From the NCBI GenBank assembly GCA_910587955.1, contig CAJUNN010000002.1, positions 82,843-146,842 on the forward strand: a stretch of DNA of 64,000 nt, read 5' to 3'. Below are positions 15,996 to 23,681 of this stretch, piece by piece; positions within the stretch are counted from its first letter, which is position 1; the number at the start of each line of letters is the position of its first letter. Made by a program: the position numbers and the translations under genes. Below the pieces are notes generated by a model. It had not been told where the DNA came from and did no database searches. It was given only the letters and a program-made list of their open reading frames with translations. This stretch comes from an uncultured Lachnospiraceae bacterium. GTDB taxonomy: Bacteria > Bacillota > Clostridia > Lachnospirales > Lachnospiraceae.

Positions 15996-16116
15996 GGAAA
16001 CACCGTGGTCACTAAACTCAAACTGTGTCTCCGACTTGTTTTTGTTAAGTGTCCAGGTGGACTTTCACACTAAATTCGAGCCGCGCCTCAGGCTTGCCCT
16101 CATTAAGTGTTCAATG
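15996..16116 (-). repeat. 121-bp ribosomal spacer element, copy A (rpsH-rplF)
   Basis: It has the same length as copy B at 8726-8846 and aligns with it without gaps. The conserved blocks are identical or nearly so, while the two variable segments (about 16020-16043 and 16074-16103) differ. In RNA sense the element begins directly at the base after the rpsH stop codon. Conserved ACACTTA and TTAGTG motifs alternate, so each can pair with either neighbour. No promoter or terminator signature is apparent. Confidence 0.75.
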
Positions 16117-16524
16117 TCACCAAATAAATGCCAGCACTTCTCCGCCAACGCCCTGCGCGCGCGCCTCTTTGTCGGTGATCACGCCCTTGTTGGTAGAAAT
16201 GATTGCGATGCCCAGTCCGCCCAGTACCTTCGGCAGTTCTTCTTTGTTTGCGTACACGCGAAGGCCCGGTTTGGAAATTCTCTTCAGGCCGGAGATAATC
16301 TTCTCATTCTTATCCTTTCCGTACTTTAAGGTAATACGGATGGTCTTGAAATTTCCGTCTTCCACCAGATCGTATTTTGCAATGTATCCCTCATCTACCA
16401 GGATGTTTGCAATCGCGATTTTCATCTTGGAAGCAGGTACGTCAACTGTATCATGTTTAGCGGTATTTGCGTTACGGATTCTTGTAAGCATATCCGCGAT
16501 CGGATCGTTCGTTGTCAATGCCAT
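16117..16524 (-). CDS. rpsH: Ribosomal protein uS8
   Basis: Primary 16S rRNA binder of the small-subunit platform and, in E. coli, the spc operon autoregulator. The 135-residue chain begins MALTTNDPIADMLTRIRNAN and ends with the signature STNKGVITDKEARAQGVGGE and then VLAFIW. It follows rpsN by 14 bases. Copy A of the spacer element starts right at its stop codon. Confidence 0.98.
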   Translation of the reverse strand: MALTTNDPIADMLTRIRNANTAKHDTVDVPASKMKIAIANILVDEGYIAKYDLVEDGNFKTIRITLKYGKDKNEKIISGLKRISKPGLRVYANKEELPKVLGGLGIAIISTNKGVITDKEARAQGVGGEVLAFIW

Positions 16525-16538
16525 TACTATTGCCTCCT

Positions 16539-16724
16539 TTACCAGCTTGCTTTCTTAACGCCAGGGATCTGTCCTTTATATGCTAACTCACGGAAGCAAA
16601 TTCTGCAGATTCCGTATTTTCTCAGATATGCGTGCGGACGACCGCAAATTCTGCAGCGGTTGTACTCTCTCACAGAGAATTTCTGTTTCCGCTGCTGCTT
16701 GATTTTCATTGCTGTCTTAGCCAT
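16539..16724 (-). CDS. rpsN: Ribosomal protein uS14, zinc-binding type Z
   Basis: Short 61-residue S14 of the small-subunit head. The zinc ligands are C24, C27, C40 and C43 in YNRCRICGRP and YGICRICFREL, which marks the C+ form common in Firmicutes. The C-terminus KGQIPGVKKASW is standard. It lies between rplE and rpsH. Confidence 0.98.
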   Translation of the reverse strand: MAKTAMKIKQQRKQKFSVREYNRCRICGRPHAYLRKYGICRICFRELAYKGQIPGVKKASW

Positions 16725-16742
16725 GAAATTTCCCTCCTATAA

Positions 16743-17282
16743 CTATTTTGTAAACGGCATATTGAATAATGTCAGTAATTCACGGGCTTCCTCGTCGGTC
16801 TTGGCGGTTGTTACAAAAATAACATCCATACCTCTCACCTTGTCTACTTTGTCGTATTCAATTTCAGGGAAAATCAACTGTTCCTTGATACCAAGCGCAT
16901 AGTTGCCTCTTCCGTCAAACGCGTCCGGCTTTACTCCCCGGAAGTCACGTACACGGGGCAGCGCCAGGTTAATCAGACGATCCGCAAACTCATACATCTT
17001 CTCGCCGCGCAGGGTTACTTTGCAGCCGATTGCCATACCCTCTCTGATTTTGAAGTTGGCAATGGAGTTCTTCGCTCTTGTCAGAACGGCTTTCTGGCCC
17101 GTGATGATCTCCAGATCCTTCACTGCGGATTCCAATACCTTCGCATTGTCCTTCGCTTCGCCAACGCCCATGTTCACCACAATCTTGTCAAGCTTCGGAA
17201 CTTCCATAATGTTCTTGTATCCAAATTTTTTCATCATTGCGTCTACGATTTCATTCGTATACTTTTCTTTCAGTCTACTCAA
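16743..17282 (-). CDS. rplE: Ribosomal protein uL5
   Basis: 5S rRNA-binding protein that contacts S13 and the P-site tRNA. The 179-residue chain has MEVPKLDKIVVNMGVGEA, then LEIITGQKAVLTRAKNSIAN, the loop PRVRDFRGVKPDAFDGRGNY and the C-terminal GMDVIFVTTAKTDEEARELL. It sits between rplX and rpsN with short gaps, in the usual order. Confidence 0.98.
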   Translation of the reverse strand: MSRLKEKYTNEIVDAMMKKFGYKNIMEVPKLDKIVVNMGVGEAKDNAKVLESAVKDLEIITGQKAVLTRAKNSIANFKIREGMAIGCKVTLRGEKMYEFADRLINLALPRVRDFRGVKPDAFDGRGNYALGIKEQLIFPEIEYDKVDKVRGMDVIFVTTAKTDEEARELLTLFNMPFTK

Positions 17283-17305
17283 CTTCTGCGACCTCCTTCC
17301 CCAGA

Positions 17306-17617
17306 TTAATCAATCACTTCACCAGTTGCTTTTGCGTAACGGACTTTCTTGTCGCCCTCCATCTTGAAACCGACCCTTGTGGTCTTGCCTTTCAGGCTGT
17401 ACATCACGTTGGACAGGTCGATGGGAGCTTCCTGATGAATGATTCCGCCGTTCTGGTTTGCCATGGAAGGTTTCGTGTGCTTCGTAACCACGTTCACACC
17501 CTCTACGATAACCGTATTCTTTTTATGATTGACGGCAATAACCTTGCCCTCTTTATCCTTGTCTGCCCCGGCGATCACCTTTACCGTGTCGCCCTTCTTA
17601 ATCTTCACTGTTGACAT
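17306..17617 (-). CDS. rplX: Ribosomal protein uL24
   Basis: Assembly-initiator protein of the large subunit. The 103-residue chain begins with a KOW motif (KIKKGDTVKVIAGADKDKEG), followed by EGVNVVTKHTKPSMANQNGG and a C-terminal KKVRYAKATGEVID. It follows rplN by 11 bases. Confidence 0.98.
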   Translation of the reverse strand: MSTVKIKKGDTVKVIAGADKDKEGKVIAVNHKKNTVIVEGVNVVTKHTKPSMANQNGGIIHQEAPIDLSNVMYSLKGKTTRVGFKMEGDKKVRYAKATGEVID

Positions 17618-17628
17618 CTGGCACCCTC

Positions 17629-17997
17629 CTATAATACTTCCGGAGCAAGTGAAACAATCTTCATAAATTGTTTTTCACGAAGCTCTCTCGCTACTGGCCC
17701 AAAAATACGTGTTCCTCTCGGATTCTTGTCGTCCTTGATGATAACAGCTGCATTTTCGTCAAATTTAATATAAGAACCGTCTTTCCGACGAGCGCCCTTT
17801 ACTGTGCGGACTACTACGGCCTTTACCACGTCGCCCTTTTTAACAACTCCGCCTGGTGTTGCATCTTTAACGCTGGCAACGATGATGTCTCCGATACCCG
17901 CATATCTTCTGGTAGAACCGCCCAATACGCGGATGCAGAGCAATTCCTTTGCCCCGGTGTTGTCGGCAACTTTCAGTCTGGTTTCCTGTTGTACCAT
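17629..17997 (-). CDS. rplN: Ribosomal protein uL14
   Basis: Interface protein of the large subunit that contacts 16S rRNA. The 122-residue beta-barrel shows MVQQETRLKVADNTGAKELL, then GDIIVASVKDATPGGVVKKG, and FDENAAVIIKDDKNPRGTRI. It is complete. The 96-base spacer to rpsQ holds a two-unit tandem hairpin repeat. Confidence 0.98.
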   Translation of the reverse strand: MVQQETRLKVADNTGAKELLCIRVLGGSTRRYAGIGDIIVASVKDATPGGVVKKGDVVKAVVVRTVKGARRKDGSYIKFDENAAVIIKDDKNPRGTRIFGPVARELREKQFMKIVSLAPEVL

Positions 17998-18036
17998 GCC
18001 GGTAACCTCCTTACCTCTTAATTTGCTTGATTTTTA

Positions 18037-18092
18037 GCATACAGGCATACCCGAAAGGTATTACGCATACAGGTATACCCGAAGGGTATTAT
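18037..18092 (-). repeat. Two 28-bp tandem hairpin units in the rpsQ-rplN spacer
   Basis: GCATACAGGCATACCCGAAA at 18037 recurs in near-identical form at 18065 with a 28-base period (four differences in 28). Each unit holds a small ATACC/GGTAT hairpin with a CGAA-type loop. In RNA sense the array begins one base behind the rpsQ stop. The -10- and -35-like spacing of a promoter was not seen. Confidence 0.8.
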
Positions 18093-18093
18093 T

Positions 18094-18348
18094 TTATTTC
18101 GCTTTCTCCATGATTTCAACAAGTCTCCATCTCTTGTCCTTGGACAGAGGCCTTGTCTCCATAACCTTTACGGTGTCACCCTCGTGGCACTCATTGTTCT
18201 CGTCGTGCGCTTTCAGCTTATAAGTATTCTTTACGATTTTCTTGTAAAGGGGATGTTTTACGTGATCCTCCACTGCAACAACGATGGTCTTATCCATTTT
18301 ATCGCTTACAACTTTGCCTACACGCGTTTTTCTTAAATTTCTTTCCAC
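18094..18348 (-). CDS. rpsQ: Ribosomal protein uS17
   Basis: Small-subunit body protein with an OB fold. The 84-residue chain reads MERNLRKTRVGKVVSDKMDK, then TIVVAVEDHVKHPLYKK and GDTVKVMETRPLSKDKRWRL. It follows rpmC by 21 bases. A tandem hairpin repeat begins directly behind its stop. Confidence 0.98.
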   Translation of the reverse strand: MERNLRKTRVGKVVSDKMDKTIVVAVEDHVKHPLYKKIVKNTYKLKAHDENNECHEGDTVKVMETRPLSKDKRWRLVEIMEKAK

Positions 18349-18369
18349 AACAATTCTCCTTCCGCGATA

Positions 18370-18573
18370 TTATGCGTTCGCCTTCTGCGCGATAACAGTC
18401 TGAATTCTGGCAATGTTCTTGCGAACTTCCTTAATCCGGCTTGTGTTATCCAACTGATTTGTTGCATTCTGGAATCTCAGGTTGAAAAGTTCCTTTTTCG
18501 CAGCTACTAATTCTTCATGTAACTCTGCAGCAGATTTTCCCCTTAATTCTTCTACATATTTATTAATTTTCAC
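18370..18573 (-). CDS. rpmC: Ribosomal protein uL29
   Basis: Two-helix large-subunit protein near the tunnel exit, a docking site for SRP and trigger factor. From a GTG at 18573 it reads MKINKYVEELRGKSAAELHE and ends ARIQTVIAQKANA, 67 residues. GAAGGCGGTGAT lies at suitable distance before this GTG; an in-frame GTG at 18582 is the alternative. The start overlaps the end of rplP, so translation is coupled. Confidence 0.95.
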   Translation of the reverse strand: MKINKYVEELRGKSAAELHEELVAAKKELFNLRFQNATNQLDNTSRIKEVRKNIARIQTVIAQKANA

Positions 18574-19000
18574 TGTTATCACCGCCTTCTAAGTCTGCTT
18601 TCGAAACGATCTTACACTTGCAGGGCAGTTTGTGCATTGCAAGACGGAGCGCTTCTCTGGCTGTTTCTTCAGGTACACCAGCGACTTCGAACATTACTCG
18701 GCCTGGCTTTACGACTGCTACCCAGTACTCCAGGGTTCCTTTACCGGAACCCATACGGGTTTCAGCCGGTTTCGCAGTTACGGGTTTGTCCGGGAAAATC
18801 TTGATCCAGACTTTACCGCCACGCTTCATATAACGGGTCATGGCAACACGGGCTGCCTCAATCTGATTCGATTTAATCCAGCAGGGTTCTGTAGCCACAA
18901 GACCAAACTCACCCATGGTAATCTTGTTTCCTCTCAGAGCCTTGCCGGCCATGGAGCCACGGAATTGTTTACGACGCTTTACTCTCTTCGGCATTAACAT
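18563..19000 (-). CDS. rplP: Ribosomal protein uL16
   Basis: Large-subunit protein that shapes the A-site tRNA region. The 145-residue form starts MLMPKRVKRRKQFRGSMAGK; a second ATG two codons on (18994) gives the canonical MPKRVK start, but the GGGAG site is better spaced for the first. Also visible are KPAETRMGSGKGTLEYWVAV and the end GVPEETAREALRLAMHKLP. It overlaps the rpsC stop (TAATG) and the rpmC start. Confidence 0.97.
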   Translation of the reverse strand: MLMPKRVKRRKQFRGSMAGKALRGNKITMGEFGLVATEPCWIKSNQIEAARVAMTRYMKRGGKVWIKIFPDKPVTAKPAETRMGSGKGTLEYWVAVVKPGRVMFEVAGVPEETAREALRLAMHKLPCKCKIVSKADLEGGDNSEN

Positions 19001-19656
19001 TATTTATCGCTCCCTTCCTTGTTTCCTTTCGTCGGAAGTATCTCGCCCTTGTAGATCCACACCTTAACGCCAATCTTGCCGTAGGTGGTATCTGCCTCTG
19101 CGAATCCATAGTCAATATCTGCTCTCAGTGTCTGCAGCGGAATGGTTCCATCGCTGTAGAATTCCGTACGAGCCATATCGGCTCCGCCAACACGGCCTGC
19201 TACGGCCGTCTTGATTCCCTTTGCGCCTGCCTTCATGGTTCTGGACATGGTGGACTTCATGGCGCGGCGGAAGGATACACGGTTCTCCAGCTGAAGCGCG
19301 ATGTTCTCGGCAACCAGCTGTGCATCCCGGTCCGGTCTCTTAATCTCTTTAATGTCGACAATGAGCTTCTTGTCCGTATACTGTGCAAGCTCTGCCTTTA
19401 CCTTCTCAATCTCGGAACCGCCCTTGCCGATAACAACGCCCGGCTTCGCGGTGTAGATGATAACCTTCACTCTGTCGGAAGCACGCTCAATCTCAATCCT
19501 GGATACTCCCGCATTGTACAGTTTCTTCTTCAGGAATTTGCGGATGCTGTAATCCTCCACAAGATAGTCAGCGAAGGAATCTTCTGCATACCATCTGGAA
19601 TCCCAATCTTTAATAACGCCGACTCTGAGGCCGTGCGGATTAACTTTCTGTCCCAT
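19000..19656 (-). CDS. rpsC: Ribosomal protein uS3
   Basis: Small-subunit head protein at the mRNA entry. The 218-residue chain begins MGQKVNPHGLRVGVIKDWDS. The KH domain is at about 60-110 with KPGVVIGKGGSEIEKVKAEL, and the C-terminal domain has MARTEFYSDGTIPLQTLRAD. It is complete and lies between rplV and rplP in the S10 operon order. Confidence 0.98.
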   Translation of the reverse strand: MGQKVNPHGLRVGVIKDWDSRWYAEDSFADYLVEDYSIRKFLKKKLYNAGVSRIEIERASDRVKVIIYTAKPGVVIGKGGSEIEKVKAELAQYTDKKLIVDIKEIKRPDRDAQLVAENIALQLENRVSFRRAMKSTMSRTMKAGAKGIKTAVAGRVGGADMARTEFYSDGTIPLQTLRADIDYGFAEADTTYGKIGVKVWIYKGEILPTKGNKEGSDK

Positions 19657-19667
19657 GCTTTAACCTC

Positions 19668-20072
19668 CTATCTCTCATCAAGCACGATTGTGATGTGGCT
19701 CATTCTCTTCTCGATTCTGTATGCCCTTCCCTGGGCTCTCGGCCTGATTCTCTTCATCGTGGGTCCTTTGTTTGCGTAGCACTCCGCCACGTAAAGATTG
19801 TTCGGATTCGGGTATTTCTCAGGATCAATGCTGTACAGATACTCTGCATTTGCACGCGCTGATTTCAGCAGTTTCTCAATCAAAGTGGATGCATATCTGG
19901 GATTGTAGGTCACAATACCAAGGGCCGTTTCCACGTCCTTGCCGCGGATGGCATCCAATACAAAACATGCCTTCTGGACGGATACACGTGCATAGGACAG
20001 CTTTGCTGACGGCCGGGTATCCTTCTTGGCATTTCTCTCTCTCTTAATCTGACTTCTATGTCCTTTAGCCAT
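19668..20072 (-). CDS. rplV: Ribosomal protein uL22
   Basis: Lines the peptide exit tunnel and is a known site of macrolide resistance changes. The 134-residue chain has DTRPSAKLSYARVSVQKACF, the globular part SARANAEYLYSIDPEKYPNP and the hairpin GPTMKRIRPRAQGRAYRIEK. The N-terminus carries a basic extension, MAKGHRSQIKRERNAKK, longer than in E. coli. The tunnel hairpin looks standard. Confidence 0.98.
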   Translation of the reverse strand: MAKGHRSQIKRERNAKKDTRPSAKLSYARVSVQKACFVLDAIRGKDVETALGIVTYNPRYASTLIEKLLKSARANAEYLYSIDPEKYPNPNNLYVAECYANKGPTMKRIRPRAQGRAYRIEKRMSHITIVLDER

Positions 20073-20105
20073 TAGAGTCGTCTCCTTTCAAAAAGTATTG
20101 CGCAA

Positions 20106-20384
20106 CTAACGTCTTGATTTCTTCTCGTCTTTTCCGTGTCCCCGGTAGGTTCTGGTGGGAACAAACTCTCCCAGCTTGTGTCCGACCATATCCTCTGTGA
20201 TATATACGGGTACGTGTCTTCTTCCGTCGTGAACTGCGATTGTATGACCAACCATCTGCGGGAAGATTGTGGAGCGGCGGGACCAGGTTTTAATCACCGA
20301 TTTCTCACCTGCTTCGTTCATCGCATTTACTTTTTTCAGCAAACTCTCATCTGCAAATGGTCCTTTTTTTAATGAGCGAGCCAT
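20106..20384 (-). CDS. rpsS: Ribosomal protein uS19
   Basis: Head protein that binds 16S rRNA with S13. The 92-residue chain is standard: MARSLKKGPFADESLLKKVN, then VIKTWSRRSTIFPQMVGHTI and the end GEFVPTRTYRGHGKDEKKSR. It lies between rplB and rplV with gaps of 12 and 33 bases. Confidence 0.98.
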   Translation of the reverse strand: MARSLKKGPFADESLLKKVNAMNEAGEKSVIKTWSRRSTIFPQMVGHTIAVHDGRRHVPVYITEDMVGHKLGEFVPTRTYRGHGKDEKKSRR

Positions 20385-20396
20385 GTGTATTCCTCC

Positions 20397-21239
20397 TTAC
20401 TTGAATGTTCTACCGTCTCTTCTTCTTACGATCAACTTATTGGACTGCTTGTTCTTCTTCCTTGTCTTCAAACCAAGTGCAGGTTTGCCCCAGGGAGTAC
20501 TCGGACCCGGACGGCCGATACCGGTCTTGCCCTCTCCACCGCCGTGGGGATGGTCGTTGGGGTTCATAACAGAACCGCGGACCGTGGGGCGGATGCCCAT
20601 ATGGCGCTTGCGTCCGGCCTTGCCGATGTTGATCAGGTTATGCTCTGCATTTCCCACAACGCCGACCGTCGCTCTGCAATTCAAAGGAACCATTCTCATC
20701 TCGCCGGAGGGCAGACGAAGGGTCGCGTACTTGCCTTCCTTTGCCATCAGCTGTGCGCTGTTTCCTGCGGAACGAACCATCTGTCCGCCCTTGCCAGGAT
20801 GCAGCTCGATGTTGTGTATCTGTGTACCTACCGGAATCTGAGCCAGGGGCAGGCAGTTTCCGATGCGCACCTCTGCCTCCGGTCCGTTCATTACCTTCAT
20901 GCCGTCTTTCAGACCCTGGGGAGCCAAGATGTAAGACTTCTCGCCGTCTGCGTAGCAGATAAGGGCGATGTTGGCTGTCCGGTTGGGATCGTACTCAATG
21001 CCGATTACGGTTGCCGGGATTCCGTCTTTCTTTCTCTTAAAATCAATCAGTCTGTATTTTCTTCTGGAGCCGCCTCCGCGGTGTCTCACTGTAATTTTAC
21101 CCTGGTTGTTGCGGCCGGCGTTCTTGTTCAAGGAAACAAGCAGCGCCTTCTCCGGTTCCTTTTTGGTGATTTCGGAGAAATCGGAACCTGTCATATGTCT
21201 TCTGGAAGGTGTATATGGGTTATAGGTTTTAATTCCCAT
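20397..21239 (-). CDS. rplB: Ribosomal protein uL2
   Basis: Peptidyl-transferase-proximal protein needed for subunit joining. The 280-residue chain begins MGIKTYNPYTPSRRHMTGSD. It shows GRNNQGKITVRHRGGGSRRK, then EYDPNRTANIALICYADGEK, and the catalytic-loop region GSVMNPNDHPHGGGEGKTGI with the conserved histidine in HPHGGGEG. The 146-base spacer before it carries small hairpins (GTTC-GCT/AGC-GGAAC near 21319-21336) but no promoter that I can support. Confidence 0.98.
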   Translation of the reverse strand: MGIKTYNPYTPSRRHMTGSDFSEITKKEPEKALLVSLNKNAGRNNQGKITVRHRGGGSRRKYRLIDFKRKKDGIPATVIGIEYDPNRTANIALICYADGEKSYILAPQGLKDGMKVMNGPEAEVRIGNCLPLAQIPVGTQIHNIELHPGKGGQMVRSAGNSAQLMAKEGKYATLRLPSGEMRMVPLNCRATVGVVGNAEHNLINIGKAGRKRHMGIRPTVRGSVMNPNDHPHGGGEGKTGIGRPGPSTPWGKPALGLKTRKKNKQSNKLIVRRRDGRTFK

Positions 21240-21385
21240 TACAATTCACTCCTTTCGTTTCTGCTTTATTATTTGTTGTCAGGCTTCTTTGCCTATATTT
21301 ACTATTTAGCTCGGATGTTCGCTTTAGCGGGAACGTTCACTCAACTAAGCTCAAGACTTCGCCTCCGGCTCTGTTTGGCCTAATC

Positions 21386-21685
21386 TTATAACCCCTCGAA
21401 AATCTCGATATCTGCGCTCTCTGCGGTCAGCTGGACGATGGCTTTCTTGGTCTGCGCCGTCTTGCCGGTTACCATGCCGCGTCTCTTCTTCTTGCCGTCC
21501 AGATTCATGGTGTTGACGCTTTTCACCTTGGTTCCTGCAAACATTTTCTCAACAGCTTCCTTTACCTGAGACTTGGTTGCATCCGTATGAACCAGAAACG
21601 TGTATTTCTTTTCGCCCATAGCCGCCATGCTCTTCTCGGTGATGATCGGTTTCAGGATGACATCATAATATTTCAAATCTGCCAT
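21386..21685 (-). CDS. rplW: Ribosomal protein uL23
   Basis: Tunnel-exit protein and the main docking site for trigger factor and SRP. The 99-residue chain reads MADLKYYDVILKPIITEKSM, then KKYTFLVHTDATKSQVKEAV, and FAGTKVKSVNTMNLDGKKKR. The start codon overlaps the rplD stop at 21685. Confidence 0.98.
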   Translation of the reverse strand: MADLKYYDVILKPIITEKSMAAMGEKKYTFLVHTDATKSQVKEAVEKMFAGTKVKSVNTMNLDGKKKRRGMVTGKTAQTKKAIVQLTAESADIEIFEGL

Positions 21686-22305
21686 TATGCGTACACCTCC
21701 TCGATTGTTGCCACGGCGTCTTTGGTTACGATTACCGTGTTGTATTTCAGAATGTCAAATACGTTGATGGTGTTTGTGAGAGCCGTCTTTACCGCAGGAA
21801 TGTTTCTTGCGGACAGAACTACGTTTGCATCGTTCTCGTTCAGAACCACCAGCGCTTTCTCAACCTTCAGGTTCTTCATGGTATTCTGGAAATTCTTTGT
21901 CTTAATCTCGTCGAATTTGAGTTCGTCTACCACAATCAGCTTGTTCTCCAAAACTCTGGAAGTCAGAGCGGACTTCAGTGCCAGTCTCTTCTCCTTCTTG
22001 TTCAAGCGGATGGTGTAATCCCGCGGTGTGGGAGCAAATACCACTCCGCCGCCCGTCCACTGGGGCGCTCTTGTTGAACCCTGTCTCGCATGGCCGGTTC
22101 CCTTCTGTCTCCAGGGCTTCTTTCCTCCGCCGGAAACTTCGGAACGGGTCTTGGCCTTCTGGGTTCCCTGACGCTTATTTGCAAGCTGTGCCACAACGGC
22201 CATGTGTACCAGGTGTTCATTCACTTCCACACCGAATACAGCATCGTTTAATTCCATTGTGCCAACTTCTTTTCCTTCCATATTGTAAACAGATACTGTT
22301 GCCAT
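21685..22305 (-). CDS. rplD: Ribosomal protein uL4
   Basis: Tunnel-lining protein; in gamma-proteobacteria it also represses the S10 operon. The 206-residue chain has the globular start MATVSVYNMEGKEVGTMELN, the extended loop KTRSEVSGGGKKPWRQKGTG and HARQGSTRAPQWTGGGVVFA, and the C-terminal Rossmann-like part. It is complete. Whether it acts on the structured leader at 23429-23590 is unknown. Confidence 0.98.
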   Translation of the reverse strand: MATVSVYNMEGKEVGTMELNDAVFGVEVNEHLVHMAVVAQLANKRQGTQKAKTRSEVSGGGKKPWRQKGTGHARQGSTRAPQWTGGGVVFAPTPRDYTIRLNKKEKRLALKSALTSRVLENKLIVVDELKFDEIKTKNFQNTMKNLKVEKALVVLNENDANVVLSARNIPAVKTALTNTINVFDILKYNTVIVTKDAVATIEEVYA

Positions 22306-22331
22306 CTGTAATTCCTCCTTTCCGCTAAAGA

Positions 22332-22967
22332 TTATTTGCTAACCTTTACTGTTTCTTTAATTGTCACTAAAGATTTCCTGGGTCCCGGCACTGAGCCTTT
22401 CACCAGCAGCAGATTCTTCTCTGCATCTACCCGCACGATCTCAAGGTTCTGAACGGTAATTTTCTTGTGACCCATCTGTCCGGGCATCTTCTTTCCCTTA
22501 AATACCTTGCTGGGGTCGGAACATGCGCCGTTGGAACCTGCGTGGCGGTGGAACTTGGAACCGTGAGCCATGGGTCCTCTGGACTGTCCGTGTCTCTTGA
22601 TGGCGCCCTGGAAGCCCTTACCTTTGGAGATTGCAGTTGCGTCAATGTGATCGCCTGCCGCGAAGATATCCGCTTTGATCTCCTGTGCCGGAGCATAGTT
22701 CTCTGCGTCTTCCAGTTTCAGCTCCCGCACATATCTCTTATAGGAAACGCCGGCTTTCTCGAAGTGGCCCTTTAACGGCTTGTTCACCAGCTTCTCTCTC
22801 TTGTCAACGAAGCCTACCTGAACGGCACTGTAGCCGTCGTTCTCTACGGTTTTCACCTGGGTCACCACACAGGGGCCGGCCTGGAGCACCGTAACGGGAG
22901 TCAGAACTCCGTCTTCGTTGAAAATCTGTGTCATTCCAACTTTTGTTGCTAAAATAGCTTTCTTCAT
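22332..22967 (-). CDS. rplC: Ribosomal protein uL3
   Basis: Early-assembly large-subunit protein near the peptidyl transferase centre. The start is the ATG at 22967 (MKKAILATKVGMTQIFNEDG) with GGAGG upstream; the open frame upstream to 23060 is non-coding spacer. The 211-residue protein shows the signature FQGAIKRHGQSRGPMAHGSK, then HRHAGSNGACSDPSKVFKGK and MPGQMGHKKITVQNLEIVRV. Confidence 0.97.
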   Translation of the reverse strand: MKKAILATKVGMTQIFNEDGVLTPVTVLQAGPCVVTQVKTVENDGYSAVQVGFVDKREKLVNKPLKGHFEKAGVSYKRYVRELKLEDAENYAPAQEIKADIFAAGDHIDATAISKGKGFQGAIKRHGQSRGPMAHGSKFHRHAGSNGACSDPSKVFKGKKMPGQMGHKKITVQNLEIVRVDAEKNLLLVKGSVPGPRKSLVTIKETVKVSK

Positions 22968-23072
22968 TTCTTTTCCTCCTTTTTCTCTACAGCGGAACGC
23001 TTCCGTACCTTTCAGGTATCCTGCTGTGCCGGAAAACAGGCAGACAGGAGAAACGTTCATTCTAGCTGAGGA

Positions 23073-23390
23073 TTATTTTGTTTTCATTTTGATGTCGATG
23101 TACACACCTGCCGGCATCTCCAGTCTGGAGAGGGCATCCACCGTCTTCTGGGTCGGTGTAATGATGTCGATCAGCCGCTTATGGGTTCTCTGCTCGAACT
23201 GCTCTCTGGAGTCTTTGTACTTGTGTACCGCACGCAGAATGGTTACCACCTCTTTTTTCGTGGGAAGGGGAACCGGTCCGCTCACCTGCGCTCCGTTCTT
23301 CTTTACAGTTTCGATGATTTTCTTTGCGGATGCGTCCACCAGCTGATGGTCATACGCCTTCAATGTGATTCTCATTACCTGACTTGCCAT
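23073..23390 (-). CDS. rpsJ: Ribosomal protein uS10
   Basis: Small-subunit head protein that also serves as NusE in antitermination. The start at 23390 (MASQVMRITLKAYDHQLVDA) has AGGAGGCGAC before it, and an upstream in-frame start lies in the leader and is rejected. The 105-residue chain contains GPVPLPTKKEVVTILRAVHK and FEQRTHKRLIDIITPTQKTV. It is the first gene of the S10-spc unit. Confidence 0.97.
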   Translation of the reverse strand: MASQVMRITLKAYDHQLVDASAKKIIETVKKNGAQVSGPVPLPTKKEVVTILRAVHKYKDSREQFEQRTHKRLIDIITPTQKTVDALSRLEMPAGVYIDIKMKTK

Positions 23391-23428
23391 AAAAAAAGTC
23401 GCCTCCTTTTCGTACTTTTGGGACCAGT

Positions 23429-23590
23429 ACGACAAGCGGTGACTGTACACTCTTCCGTGTGTATCCTGTTTTTAAAACATTCTTCTCACACGTCGTTTCC
23501 ACGCTTCTGCCGGGCTTCGATGCCGGATTTCCCTGCATTCCTGTATTCTGCCCCGGTGTGGACTGTTTACTTGTACAGTGACTTGTCGCC
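23429..23590 (-). promoter_or_regulatory. Structured S10 operon leader with a long-range stem
   Basis: Between the promoter at 23682-23710 and rpsJ lies a leader of about 285 bases with no gene. Its two arms, 23572-23590 and 23429-23449, pair in the RNA through CGACAAG/CTTGTCG and ACTGTACA/TGTACAGT and enclose about 122 bases. Smaller stems lie inside (CGTGTG/CACACG) and before it (TGCCG-GAAG-CGGCA near 23625-23638). The design resembles a cis-acting regulator of ribosomal protein synthesis. I cannot match it to a named leader class. Confidence 0.55.
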
Positions 23591-23681
23591 AGTTTCATAA
23601 CTTGACATTCGCTCCACGGAAAACCTGCCGCTTCCGGCAGCAACCTCACGCTTCAACGCTATCAATGTCACAACAGTTGCA

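Noticed and set aside
18037..18092. Possible CRISPR-like array
   Set aside because: Only two direct units with no spacers between them and no cas genes; it is a tandem hairpin repeat.
22968..23060. Upstream extension of rplC
   Set aside because: The extra 31 codons are the rpsJ-rplC spacer; the ATG at 22967 has a GGAGG site and the canonical L3 start.
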